Shown piece after piece: positions 33,405-41,294 of a stretch of DNA of 42,038 bases. A program made the position numbers and the translations under genes. The notes beneath the pieces are model-generated. The model had not been told where the DNA came from and ran no database searches. It saw only the letters and a program-made list of their open reading frames with translations. The stretch is from NCBI GenBank assembly GCA_944321885.1, contig CALUNB010000021.1:1-42038 (forward strand). The letters run 5' to 3'. Position 1 is the first letter of the stretch, and every line of letters starts with the position of its first letter. The DNA is from an uncultured Bacteroidales bacterium. Lineage in GTDB: Bacteria > Bacteroidota > Bacteroidia > Bacteroidales > P3.

Positions 33405-35150
33405 ATGTACAGGACACATACGAACGGGGAACTCCGGCTTCCGGATGCCGGAAAGGAAGTCTGCCTCTGCGGATGGGTGCAACGCTCCCGCGATCTGGGC
33501 GGCATGACTTTCGTGGATTTGCGGGACCGCTACGGTATCACGCAAATCGTTTTCAATATGGAAACCGATGCTGACTTGTGTGCCAAGGCACGCACCCTGG
33601 GCCGGGAATTCGTCATCCAAGTAAAGGGCATTGTCGCGGAAAGAAGCAATAAGAACCTCAAGATTCCTACGGGAGAAATCGAAATCCTTGCCAAGGAAAT
33701 CAATATCCTGAATCCCGCAAAGACACCTCCTTTCACCATCGAGGACCACAGCGACGGAGGGGACGAGTTGCGCATGAAATACCGCTACCTGGATTTGCGC
33801 CGCGACTGTGTTCGCAAGAACCTGGAGTTGCGCCACCGCCTGAGCATTGAAATCCGCAAATACATGGATGCCCAAGGATTCATGGAAATCGAAACGCCTT
33901 TCCTGGTAAAATCCACTCCGGAAGGTGCCCGCGACTTCGTGGTGCCTTCGCGCATGAACCCGGGCGAGTTCTACGCCCTGCCCCAGTCACCCCAACAATA
34001 CAAGCAATTGTTGATGGTAGCGGGCATGGACCGCTATTTCCAAATCGTGCGTTGTTTCCGTGACGAGGATTTGCGGGCCGACCGCCAACCGGAGTTCACC
34101 CAGTTGGACTGCGAGATGGCGTTCGTGGAACAAGAAGATGTGTTACAGACATTTGAAGGACTGATTCGACACCTGTTCCGGGTGGAAAAGGGTATCGAAC
34201 TCCCTCCCCTGCCCCGCATGAGCTGGCAGACGGCCATGGACAAATACGGCTCGGACAAGCCCGACATCCGTTTCGGCATGGAGTTCACGGCCTTGAAAGA
34301 CGTATTCCCCCAAGGCAAGTTCAGTATCTTCGACCAAAGTGAATGGATTGGGGGCATTTGTGTTCCCGGAGCTGCGGAATACACCCGCAAGCAATTGGAC
34401 GAACTGACCGAGTTCGTGAAACGGCCCCAAGTGGGTGCTACCGGTCTCATTTACATCAAATGCAATGCCGATGGCAGCTTCAAATCGTCGATAGACAAGT
34501 TCTTCGGTGCCGAGGAATTGAAGGCGGTGGCCCAAGCTTGCCAGGCCAAGGCTGGAGACCTGATTCTGATTATGGCAGGAAAAGCGGCAAAGACCAAAAC
34601 TGCCTTGGGCGTGTTGCGTTTGGAAATGGGAAACCGCTTAGGTTTGCGCGACCCGTTCAACTACAAAGTTTTGTGGGTGGTGGACTTTCCTCTTCTGGAA
34701 TGGGACGAGGAAGCGGGCCGGTTCTTTGCCATGCACCATCCGTTCACGGCTCCCAAGCCTGAAGATGATGCCCTGCTCGAAACCGATCCGGGCAAGGTTC
34801 GTGCCAATGCCTACGACATGGTTATCAACGGGGTAGAAGTCGGTGGCGGGTCCATCCGTATCCATGACAAGAGCTTGCAGGCCCGCATGTTCAAGGCTTT
34901 AGGTTTCAGCGATGAAGAAGCCCAAGCCCAATTCGGCTTCCTGATGAACGCCTTCGAGTTCGGAGCCCCTCCCCACGGTGGTTTGGCTTTTGGCTTCGAC
35001 CGGCTTTGCGCCCTCTTCGGCGGGGCCGACAGCATCCGCGACTATATCGCGTTCCCGAAAAACAATGCCGGCCGTGACACGATGAGCGAATCGCCCTCAC
35101 CTATTAGTGAGGCTCAATTGAAAGAACTCTGCATAAAAGTTAATTTATAG
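33405..35150 (+). CDS. aspS: Aspartate-tRNA ligase
   Basis: AspRS charges tRNA-Asp. The 581-residue protein has the N-terminal OB anticodon-binding fold ([26 protein letters not shown]). Class II motif 2 is in [18 protein letters not shown], the bacterial GAD insertion follows, and motif 3 is [15 protein letters not shown]. It ends normally and is followed by a perfect 14-base-stem terminator 219 bases later. tRNA specificity (Asp only or Asp/Asn) cannot be stated; no gatCAB genes are in view. Confidence 0.97.
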   Translation: MYRTHTNGELRLPDAGKEVCLCGWVQRSRDLGGMTFVDLRDRYGITQIVFNMETDADLCAKARTLGREFVIQVKGIVAERSNKNLKIPTGEIEILAKEINILNPAKTPPFTIEDHSDGGDELRMKYRYLDLRRDCVRKNLELRHRLSIEIRKYMDAQGFMEIETPFLVKSTPEGARDFVVPSRMNPGEFYALPQSPQQYKQLLMVAGMDRYFQIVRCFRDEDLRADRQPEFTQLDCEMAFVEQEDVLQTFEGLIRHLFRVEKGIELPPLPRMSWQTAMDKYGSDKPDIRFGMEFTALKDVFPQGKFSIFDQSEWIGGICVPGAAEYTRKQLDELTEFVKRPQVGATGLIYIKCNADGSFKSSIDKFFGAEELKAVAQACQAKAGDLILIMAGKAAKTKTALGVLRLEMGNRLGLRDPFNYKVLWVVDFPLLEWDEEAGRFFAMHHPFTAPKPEDDALLETDPGKVRANAYDMVINGVEVGGGSIRIHDKSLQARMFKALGFSDEEAQAQFGFLMNAFEFGAPPHGGLAFGFDRLCALFGGADSIRDYIAFPKNNAGRDTMSESPSPISEAQLKELCIKVNL

Positions 35151-35368
35151 CACGCATCTGCGGCCTTGCCGTCGGGACTCAGACTCGGTCACGTACAGCA
35201 GTGCAAGCCGAATGCAGAATCAAACGAAGTTTGAATTATGCTGAGGCGCAGCCTGCTCTCGCTGCAATGCAGCAACCAGTACGCTCCCGTCGTCTTCGCC
35301 CTCGGCGGCCTTGCATCTGCATACTCTAAATTAATTTTTCCGCACAAGCAATTTTCCACTAATACGAG

Positions 35369-35407
35369 ACCCATATTCCTGCCTTAGTCGCAGGAATATG
35401 GGTTTTG
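35369..35407 (+). terminator. aspS terminator
   Basis: ACCCATATTCCTGC (35369-35382) and GCAGGAATATGGGT (35390-35403) form a perfect 14-base stem with a 7-base loop, then TTTGT. Confidence 0.85.
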
Positions 35408-35594
35408 TATAAAAAGAAATAGGATTTGAGAAAACAAAGTCGGGAAATAGCATCAAACTTTCATCGCCTCCTACCGGAAAACGAAAAGAATACGACAAAG
35501 AGGGGGAAGAAATGAAATACGGTAGAATGAGGTAGCAAAAACTGTAATCCGGGTTACGATGCCCCTCGGTTTCCCCTGTATCTTTGGCTGTCGC

Positions 35595-35663
35595 CGAAGA
35601 TAGCTTGGTCTCGGCATAGCTCGAACTTCGTTCGGCTCTGCGCTCGACTTTCGCTATCTTTGA
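35595..35663 (+). repeat. Palindromic promoter-carrying repeat, flavin reductase copy 1
   Basis: The ends are CGAAGATAGC (35595-35604) and GCTATCTTTG (35654-35663), 9 of 10 pairing, with an inner CGAAC/GTTCG hairpin. The flanking blocks AGCTTGGTCTCGGC and GCGCTCGACTTTCGCTATC are the same as in the purE copies, 35 kb away. Confidence 0.8.
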
Positions 35664-35676
35664 GGGCTTTGCCCTC

Positions 35677-35751
35677 GAAGATAGGATGCGGTTCGGCAAT
35701 GCAAGCTCAAGCAAGCTCGGCTTGCATTGCGCTCACCTTTCGCTATCTTTG
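35677..35751 (+). repeat. Palindromic promoter-carrying repeat, flavin reductase copy 2
   Basis: The ends are CGAAGATAG (35677-35685) and GCTATCTTTG (35742-35751). The inner stem is a perfect 11-base pair of GCAATGCAAGC and GCTTGCATTGC. The build is identical to the other copies though the inner stem sequence differs, as if stems change by compensatory substitutions. Confidence 0.8.
35722..35751 (+). promoter_or_regulatory. Flavin reductase gene promoter
   Basis: TTG (35722-35724), exactly 19 bases, TATCTTTG (35744-35751), 77 bases before the start codon. It lies wholly inside the repeat. The first repeat copy carries another TATCTTTG at 35656-35663. Confidence 0.7.
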
Positions 35752-35828
35752 TAGTGTGAAACCAAAGGCAAGGGGACAAGCCGGAGCGGCCACAAACCTC
35801 CTCTTGCCGTATCTCAAGACGTAAAACC

Positions 35829-36389
35829 ATGAGAAAGAATTTCGGGGCCAAGCCCCTCACTTACCCCCAACCGGTTTTCATCATTGCCACTTATGGTGAA
35901 GACGGAACGCCCGATGCCATGAACGCGGCATGGGGCGGTATCAGTGAAGAGAACCAAATCAGCATGTGCCTGAGTGCCGGACACAAAACGGTGAAAAACA
36001 TCCTTGCACGGAAAGCTTTCACCGTCAGCATGGCCGATGCCAAACATGTGGTAGCCTGCGACTACGTGGGCATTGTTTCGGGAAACCAAGTGGCGGACAA
36101 ATTCGCCAAAGCCGGGTTCCATGCATTGAAATCCGAGTTCGTGGACGCTCCCTTGATTGAGGAACTGCCCATTGCCGTGGAATGCAAACTGATTGACTAC
36201 AATCCGGAATCCTGCATCCTGCGCGGGGAGATTCTCAACGTGAGCGTGGATGAAAGCGTTCTGGATGCCAACGGCAAGGTGGATCCGACCAAGGCACAGC
36301 CTATCATTTTCGACCCTTTCAACCACACTTACCTGAAAACAGGCGAACAAGTAGGCAAGGCGTTCTTCGACGGTAAACAGCTGAAATAA
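35829..36389 (+). CDS. Flavin reductase-like (FMN-binding) protein
   Basis: The 186-residue protein fits the flavin reductase-like domain: QPVFIIATYGEDGTPDAMNAAWGG near the start (flavin-binding strand and loop), MCLSAGHKTVKNI, FTVSMADAKHVVACDYVGIVSG and ILRGEILNVSVDE. These small dimeric enzymes bind FMN and use NAD(P)H or serve as flavoredoxins; the partner is unknown. It stands alone between repeat-rich regions. Confidence 0.88.
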   Translation: MRKNFGAKPLTYPQPVFIIATYGEDGTPDAMNAAWGGISEENQISMCLSAGHKTVKNILARKAFTVSMADAKHVVACDYVGIVSGNQVADKFAKAGFHALKSEFVDAPLIEELPIAVECKLIDYNPESCILRGEILNVSVDESVLDANGKVDPTKAQPIIFDPFNHTYLKTGEQVGKAFFDGKQLK

Positions 36390-36447
36390 GCAGCCAACCA
36401 CCTGATATCGATTCCGTTTGTGATGTAGAAAACTATCCGAACCGGCC

Positions 36448-36604
36448 ATCCTATTCGTAAGTCGTGGGATGGGACGAGGCTGATACGGGTACAAAGTGAA
36501 TCCGCTCCGTTCTGTGTGAAAGCATAAATCGTCGGAACGGGTAATCCCATTCGTAAGTCATGAGACGGAGTAAGTTAGCTACGGTCCGGAACAAAGCGAA
36601 TCCG
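36448..36604. repeat. Two diverged tandem copies, period 96
   Basis: Copy 1 (36448-36504) and copy 2 (36544-36604) share ATCCYATTCGTAAGTC, then ACAAAGYGAATCCG, with intermediate similarity between. No coding role is evident. Confidence 0.6.
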
Positions 36605-36670
36605 GTCAAAGAGGTTGGAATCTTTGGAGCGACACCGCCACGAAAATTGCCAAGGATTTGCCCAGCAAAT

Positions 36671-36711
36671 AAAAAAAATCCGGGGATAACTCTATGGTTT
36701 CCTCGGATTTT
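36671..36711 (-). terminator. Hairpin with U-tract on the minus strand
   Basis: AAAATCCGGGGA (36675-36686) and TCCTCGGATTTT (36700-36711) pair over 12 bases with one G-U; eight A at 36671-36678 give a U-tract in leftward transcripts. Confidence 0.65.
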
Positions 36712-36789
36712 GCTTCTTTTGCGTACGGAAAAAATTGGGTAAGCTTTTGCAATCCCATTCCGACAATTCCGGAAATGGATTGCCATAGT

Positions 36790-36975
36790 AAAAAAAACAA
36801 TAGCCACCCGGCTCCCTCCCCCCAGAGAGAAACCGGGCTTTTTCGGCTATTGTCCCCTATCTTGATTTCAATGAACCTCGCTTGCCTGGTCTTCCTTTGT
36901 TTTGAGAGGGCACTACAACCACCCACCCTCTCAACCCTCCGACACCCTCCCCTCTCAAGGTCGGATGTCCCTCAG
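36790..36975 (-). ncRNA. Candidate small RNA (leftward transcript)
   Basis: A minus-strand -7 box TACCTTTG (36982-36989) precedes about 185 bases that end in a strong intrinsic terminator: ACAAUAGCC/GGCUAUUGU (36853-36845 with 36805-36797), an inner CCCGG/CCGGG stem, and eight U. In between, TTGAGAGGG occurs twice and can pair with one CCCTCTCAA, so two alternative folds exist. There is no open frame of note and no known RNA family recognised. The -33 box is poor. Confidence 0.35.
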
Positions 36976-37097
36976 GACTTGCAAAGGTAGGGGCACACCT
37001 GTGCAGCCTATTTGCACACTTGAAAAATATTTTCAAACATTGGCTCAAAAAAAAGAAGTGCTCGCACAAAAACAACTTGAAATCAACCTAATAGAAA

Positions 37098-38246
37098 ATG
37101 CCCCTCACCCGAAACACTTTAATCCGGCTCAAAACCATAGACCATTGTTTGCAGAACCGCTACCGGAAATGGACTCTGCAAAACCTGATTGACGCCTGTT
37201 CCGAGGCTCTTTATGAGTACGAGGGACGGAAAGACGGGGTCAGCCGGAGAACTGTCCAAGCTGACATCCAATTGATGCGCAGCGAGAAGTTAGGTTACAA
37301 CGCCCCGATTATCGTGGTGGACAAAAAATATTACACCTATGCGGACCCGGATTACAGCATTACCAATATTCCTCTCAACGACAGCGACTTGCATGCCATC
37401 TCCCAGGCCATGGACATCCTGAAGCATTTCCAGACTTTTTCCCAGTTCACAGCCGTCAACGATGTCATCAGCAAATTGGAAGAACACATTTCGGTCCACA
37501 TCTCCCACCACGCCCCGGTCATCCACATGGAAAAGATGCCCTTACTGAAAGGTATCGAGTTCATAGCGCCTCTCTACCAATACATCACCCAGAAACAAGC
37601 TGTCGAAATCGAATACCAAACTTTCAAGGACGAGGCGATTTTGCATTTCACCATGTCACCTTATCTGCTCAAGGAGTACCGGAACCGCTGGTTCGTCATC
37701 GGATCTTGCACCCTCTTTCCAGGCGAGGCAAGTACTTTCGCCTTGGACCGTATCCAACACCTTCGTCCTGCCCCGGAGTCTTGTTTTGTCGAAAACCGGC
37801 TATTCGACCCCGAGCATTATTTCGACCATGTCATCGGAGTGACCCGGACCTTGCAAAGCCCAAGCTGCCATGTGGAACTCCGCTTCAACGCGGACCAAGC
37901 CCCCTATGTGCTGACAAAACCCATGCATACCAGCCAAAAGCTATTGCGGCGGTATCCGGATGGCAGCATCGACATTTCTCTCCAAGTGGTTCACAATTAC
38001 GAACTGGAACGGGAGATCATCAGTTATGCCGAAGGGGTCCAGGTCTTGCAGCCAGCGTCCTTGAGAAACAATATCCAAAAACGCCTCCAAACAGCCGTAT
38101 CCCTATATGGCGAAAACAGTACTGGAAATCAACACGATTTCAATTCCGATTCGATAACCGAGGAAATCCCGGCTAGCAATAGCGAGGCAAAAAACGATGA
38201 GAACCAGCACGATTCAAATTCAGCTCTGAAGACGAAGCCGGCATAG
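37098..38246 (+). CDS. WYL-domain transcriptional regulator
   Basis: This 382-residue protein has an N-terminal winged helix (about residues 1-65, SRRTVQADIQLMRSEKLGYNAPI) and a WYL domain at about 165-250 (QAVEIEYQTF, FTMSPYLLKEYRNRWFVIGSC, FALDRIQHL). It ends with the WCX region (VELRFNADQAPYV..., EREIISYAEGVQVLQPASL). WYL regulators often sense nucleic-acid or nucleotide ligands and control DNA repair or defence genes. The last 40 residues are a low-complexity tail rich in N, D, S and E, encoded by short repeats that continue past the stop. No -7 box is evident close to the start. Confidence 0.88.
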   Translation: MPLTRNTLIRLKTIDHCLQNRYRKWTLQNLIDACSEALYEYEGRKDGVSRRTVQADIQLMRSEKLGYNAPIIVVDKKYYTYADPDYSITNIPLNDSDLHAISQAMDILKHFQTFSQFTAVNDVISKLEEHISVHISHHAPVIHMEKMPLLKGIEFIAPLYQYITQKQAVEIEYQTFKDEAILHFTMSPYLLKEYRNRWFVIGSCTLFPGEASTFALDRIQHLRPAPESCFVENRLFDPEHYFDHVIGVTRTLQSPSCHVELRFNADQAPYVLTKPMHTSQKLLRRYPDGSIDISLQVVHNYELEREIISYAEGVQVLQPASLRNNIQKRLQTAVSLYGENSTGNQHDFNSDSITEEIPASNSEAKNDENQHDSNSALKTKPA

Positions 38247-38310
38247 GATAGCGGCAAAGTTTCCTATCACAAGATATATCAGCACGATTCGACCTCGGAT
38301 TCGGTGAACA
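38131..38310. repeat. Short repeats crossing the WYL gene stop
   Basis: A(A/G)CACGATT(T)CRA...TTC occurs at 38131, 38216 and 38281, the last after the stop codon (38244-38246). Each is followed by a similar ATTCG or GAAGAC block. Spacings of 85 and 65 bases show it is a loose array. Confidence 0.5.
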
Positions 38311-38365
38311 CGGAAACCAAATCCATCCCATGGATAAAATCCCGGAACGGATTCCCGCCCTCGTC

Positions 38366-39034
38366 TTACAAATCCTCCATAGCCTGTTTCTTCACGGCCT
38401 CCGTGTTCAATCGGTCATGGTAACGGAGAACCACGTTACAGCTGCCCCCTATACCGTCATTCTCAATGGACAATTCTATACTTCCGCGAGGAACCTCATA
38501 GACTGTATACCAAGTACATTGATCCAGTTGCAACGCAAGCAACTTTTCACCATCATTCTCCGGTGCAAGATACGCATGAAAATCTTCCACGTAGCGGGCT
38601 GGTTTCCCGTATTTCTCAGTCAACATGGACTTTAAGGTTCCATAGTCCCGAGCAAGACTTCCCCAATCTTCCCTCTCCGGAAACACTATCACAATCTTTG
38701 CCACTAAATCCAAGGGTTGGACCGTTGCCACCGCAAGCATGCAATTCTTGAATCCCGCGAAATCACCTTTCAAATACGCAATGCCGTCCTCCTCTCCTTG
38801 GTACTTGAATCCCACCTGTTTCATCATGGCAACATACGCCTCCAAAGAACCATCGATAGGTACGCCTTTGAAAAACAAATGTTCCGACTCTTCTTCCGTC
38901 GGAATGACAATTTTCTCTTCCTTTGCCTGCTCCGACTGGGAATCCATACCCTTGAGGGGCAACTCAATATCTATACAACTCGAACACAAGACCGCGAGCA
39001 ACAATGCCATTGATAAATCCCAAACTTTTTTCAT
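38366..39034 (-). CDS. Putative lipoprotein of unknown function
   Basis: The 222-residue product has a short signal peptide with a lipobox-like LCSSC near residue 20, so it is probably lipid-anchored. The mature part begins with an acidic linker, then a mixed alpha/beta region (GVPIDGSLEAYVAMMKQVGFKYQ..., DYGTLKSMLTEKYGKPARYVED, SIELSIENDGIGGSCNVVLRYHD). This resembles small Bacteroidetes lipoproteins of unknown role. An AAAGGAG lies seven bases before the start codon, a good Shine-Dalgarno sequence, unusual in this phylum. It is AT-richer than its neighbours. Confidence 0.75.
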   Translation of the reverse strand: MKKVWDLSMALLLAVLCSSCIDIELPLKGMDSQSEQAKEEKIVIPTEEESEHLFFKGVPIDGSLEAYVAMMKQVGFKYQGEEDGIAYLKGDFAGFKNCMLAVATVQPLDLVAKIVIVFPEREDWGSLARDYGTLKSMLTEKYGKPARYVEDFHAYLAPENDGEKLLALQLDQCTWYTVYEVPRGSIELSIENDGIGGSCNVVLRYHDRLNTEAVKKQAMEDL

Positions 39035-39127
39035 GTTTCATCTCCTTTCCTTTTATTTTAAAACAATTTCATCTAAAACATCTCCTTGATTCTAGCTGGA
39101 ATACCTTCGGCCAAAAGAGCCTCGATT

Positions 39128-39721
39128 TCATTCCGGCGAGGGCAAAGTCCGGACCCAGGCTTGCAACATGTCGAACCCCTGCGGGCTCATGATGCTCTCC
39201 GGATGAAACTGAAGCCCTGTCCAAGGCCTGTCTTTGCGAACCACGACCATCACATTGCCTTCTTCATCCCGGGCAACCAGATTCCAACATCCGGGCAAAG
39301 ATGCTTCGTCAACCACCCACGAATGGTATCGTCCCACCTGAGTTCCTTCCGGAATAGAGGCGAACATGGCAGGTCTATCTCCGCAGAAACACAAACGGGA
39401 AGGATGACCATGCCGGGGAGCGGGTAAAAGCCGGAGCCGGCCGCCGGAAACCGTCACCATCGCCTGCATGCCAAGGCAAATGCCCAATACAGGCATCGTT
39501 TCCCGGACCCGACCTTCCAAAACCTCCCGCATCAAGACATACTCCTCCGGGATACCGGCTCCTGGCGACAAGACAATGCCCCAAAAGCTATCGGTGCAAG
39601 GCAAGGAGGTCTTGCCATCGTCACACACGACCTGAACCTCCACCTCCGGCATCCGGCGCAAATATTCCACAATGTTATACACGAACGAATCCCGATTGTC
39701 TATTACGAGAATCTTTTTCAT
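39128..39721 (-). CDS. pabA: Aminodeoxychorismate synthase glutaminase subunit
   Basis: This 197-residue class I glutamine amidotransferase supplies ammonia to the chorismate-binding partner. Its catalytic set is visible: Cys in LGICLGMQAM (about residue 82) and His-x-Glu in QFHPESIMS (about 172-180). It begins ILVIDNRDSFVYNIVEYL. TrpG and PabA cannot be told apart by motif, but the divergent pabB-pabC pair makes PabA the best call. The gene points away from pabB; about 600 bases with repeats separate them. Confidence 0.88.
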   Translation of the reverse strand: MKKILVIDNRDSFVYNIVEYLRRMPEVEVQVVCDDGKTSLPCTDSFWGIVLSPGAGIPEEYVLMREVLEGRVRETMPVLGICLGMQAMVTVSGGRLRLLPAPRHGHPSRLCFCGDRPAMFASIPEGTQVGRYHSWVVDEASLPGCWNLVARDEEGNVMVVVRKDRPWTGLQFHPESIMSPQGFDMLQAWVRTLPSPE

Positions 39722-39742
39722 TGTTATCTGTTATCACCTTGG

Positions 39743-39807
39743 CGGTGTGTCATAACGGGTAATCTGGCTCGCCGAAGACTGGTTGCACCCCGGCAAAAAC
39801 GGTGCAA
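39743..39807. repeat. Dispersed GGCGGTGTGTCATAA repeat, copy upstream of pabA
   Basis: GGCGGTGTGTCATAACGGG, then CTCGCCGAAGACTGGTTGCACCCC, aligns with the left two-thirds of the MATE hairpin repeat at 9236-9290. Here the right arm is replaced by a local hairpin, TTGCACC (39783-39789) with GGTGCAA (39801-39807). Confidence 0.6.
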
Positions 39808-40031
39808 GTCGCGAGCCATGGACGGACTTGCTCGGAAATGGCCGAAACGCCCCCGTTTTCGTTGTAATCAAAATTCAAGCAAACTTGCCCTACACTCAAT
39901 TTGCACTGTTTTTCGAGTCTCGAACTCAGCGCCTTGCATCTCACCCATTCTAACACACCACAAAAGTTACCATGAAAAGCCTTATTTTCCACAGCCTCTT
40001 CTGAGAACGAGGGCAAATCCCCTTCCAACTT

Positions 40032-40156
40032 TCAAAGATAGTGCAAGCCGAGGGCAAAATCAAACGCACAATGAAGCCAAGTGCCTTGTAAGCAGTCCCG
40101 CACTGGCACAGGACCGAATACCAAGGTTCACCGTGTCCACGCTTGCATTATCTTTG
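40032..40156 (+). repeat. 125-base palindromic element carrying the pabB -7 box
   Basis: CAAAGATAGTGCAAGC (about 40035-40050) and GCTTGCATTATCTTTG (40141-40156) are inverse complements at 15 of 16 bases. The right arm contains TATCTTTG (40149-40156). The inner GTGCAAGCCGAGGGCAAAAT resembles sequence at 35201-35220. The ends CAAAGATA.../...TATCTTTG match those of the purE and flavin reductase elements. Confidence 0.7.
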
Positions 40157-40316
40157 CACCCGGAGAACCACGGCGCCCGGAAATCAAAGACGGAAGACGC
40201 CCCGGAACCCCGTACCAGATGGGGTCAACCGAAAAATCTTGCCCCAACAAAGAACAAAAACGGAGAACCCCAATGTCAGCCGTGTCCGCCCCGTAACGGT
40301 TCAGCCAAACAATCCC

Positions 40317-41294
40317 ATGATGGATATCGAAACCCTCAAAGAACGGATTAATTTCCATGCAGGCAAAGGAGATGCCTTTGTCTTTGCCATCAACTACGAT
40401 TGCACGGAAGGCTTCTTCCTTTTGGACCCGATGGAGCAGACCGAAGTCTTCTGGGAAATGGACGGCATCGGGAATGCAAGGAAATTTTCCTTCAACGGCC
40501 CCCATGGAAGCCGGTTCCAAGCCCATCCCATGAGCGAAGAATGCTACGCCTCCATGTTCGATACCATCCAGAGACATCTGCACCGGGGCGACACTTTCCT
40601 TGCCAACCTGACCGGAATGACCCCGGTGGAAACCGATTACAGCTTGGAAGAAATCTTTTTGCGGAGCACCAGCCGGTTCAGAATCCTTTATCCGGGCAAA
40701 TTCGTATGCTTTTCTCCGGAAATCTTCGTGGACATTTCAGCGGACGGCACCATCCGGACCCACCCCATGAAAGGAACCATTTCGGGCTTGGTGGAAGACG
40801 CCGCCAACAAGATTCTTTCGAACTACAAGGAATACGCGGAACACTGCACCATCGTGGATTTCATGCGCAGCGAGCTCAGCCGGATTGCCCGCAACGTGCA
40901 TGTGAAAAGGTTCCGCTATATCGACACCCTCGTTTCCTCCAAAGGCCCGGTCTTGCAGGTGAGCAGTGAAATCTGCGGGAGCCTGGAGGAAGGATGGCGG
41001 AACCGATTGGGCGGATTGCTGCTCCAAATCCTCCCGGCGGGTTCCATCAGCGGAGCGCCCAAGCAAGCCACCCTGCAAGCCATCCAAAAAGCTGAAAATC
41101 ACGACCGGGGGTTTTACACCGGCATTTTCGGGTATTTCGACGGGCAAGCCCTCCGGACCTGCGTGCTGATCCGGTTCATCGAACAAAGGGAAGAGAGCCT
41201 GTTTTTCCATAGCGGAGGCGGCATCACCATCAACAGCGATTGCCAAGAGGAGTACCGGGAACTCTGCGACAAAGTATATGTGCCATGGCAATAG
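40317..41294 (+). CDS. pabB: Aminodeoxychorismate synthase component I
   Basis: PabB converts chorismate plus ammonia to 4-amino-4-deoxychorismate for folate synthesis. The 325-residue form holds only the chorismate-binding domain. HPMKGTISG carries the lysine typical of PabB, where TrpE has alanine. GSISGAPKQATLQAI and GFYTGIFGYFDG follow, and the end is SGGGITINSD. The double ATG at 40317/40320 begins MMDIETLKERINF, matching the family; upstream codons are leader. It overlaps pabC by ten bases. Confidence 0.93.
   Translation: MMDIETLKERINFHAGKGDAFVFAINYDCTEGFFLLDPMEQTEVFWEMDGIGNARKFSFNGPHGSRFQAHPMSEECYASMFDTIQRHLHRGDTFLANLTGMTPVETDYSLEEIFLRSTSRFRILYPGKFVCFSPEIFVDISADGTIRTHPMKGTISGLVEDAANKILSNYKEYAEHCTIVDFMRSELSRIARNVHVKRFRYIDTLVSSKGPVLQVSSEICGSLEEGWRNRLGGLLLQILPAGSISGAPKQATLQAIQKAENHDRGFYTGIFGYFDGQALRTCVLIRFIEQREESLFFHSGGGITINSDCQEEYRELCDKVYVPWQ

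Larger units (their letters stand above)
35151..35828. other. Repeat-rich non-coding region between aspS and the flavin reductase gene
   Basis: These 678 bases hold no gene. In order: a repeat-derived stretch (35160-35330) with the segment GTGCAAGCCGAATGCAGAAT shared with the element upstream of pabB; a strong terminator (35369-35407); about 180 bases of featureless AT-rich sequence; and two promoter-carrying palindromes (35595-35663, 35677-35751). Minus-strand open frames here are low-quality and cross the palindromes. Confidence 0.65.
36390..37097. other. Repeat- and hairpin-rich non-coding region before the WYL gene
   Basis: These 708 bases contain no credible gene. They hold a diverged tandem repeat (36448-36604), three successive hairpins including two with U-tracts on the minus strand (36671-36711, about 36740-36785, 36790-36853), a leftward -7 box (36982-36989) and a CCCTCTC-rich repeated segment (about 36920-36960). 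Upstream of the WYL start only AT-rich sequence is seen. Confidence 0.6.
39722..40316. other. Divergent intergenic region between pabA and pabB
   Basis: These 595 bases hold a copy of the dispersed GGCGGTGTGTCATAA repeat (39743-39807), a TAACTTTTG-like leftward box (39964-39972), and the palindromic element whose right end is the pabB -7 box (40032-40156). A 160-base pabB leader follows. Open frames here look accidental. Confidence 0.6.

Noticed and set aside
35331..35860. Minus-strand frames of 127 and 68 residues before the flavin reductase gene
   Set aside because: They translate the terminator and the promoter-carrying palindromes and show no protein-like conservation features.
36606..36926. 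A 106-residue minus-strand frame with a hydrophobic stretch
   Set aside because: It spans several strong hairpins and U-tracts, has no start context or family similarity, and is better explained by the non-coding RNA/terminator structures.
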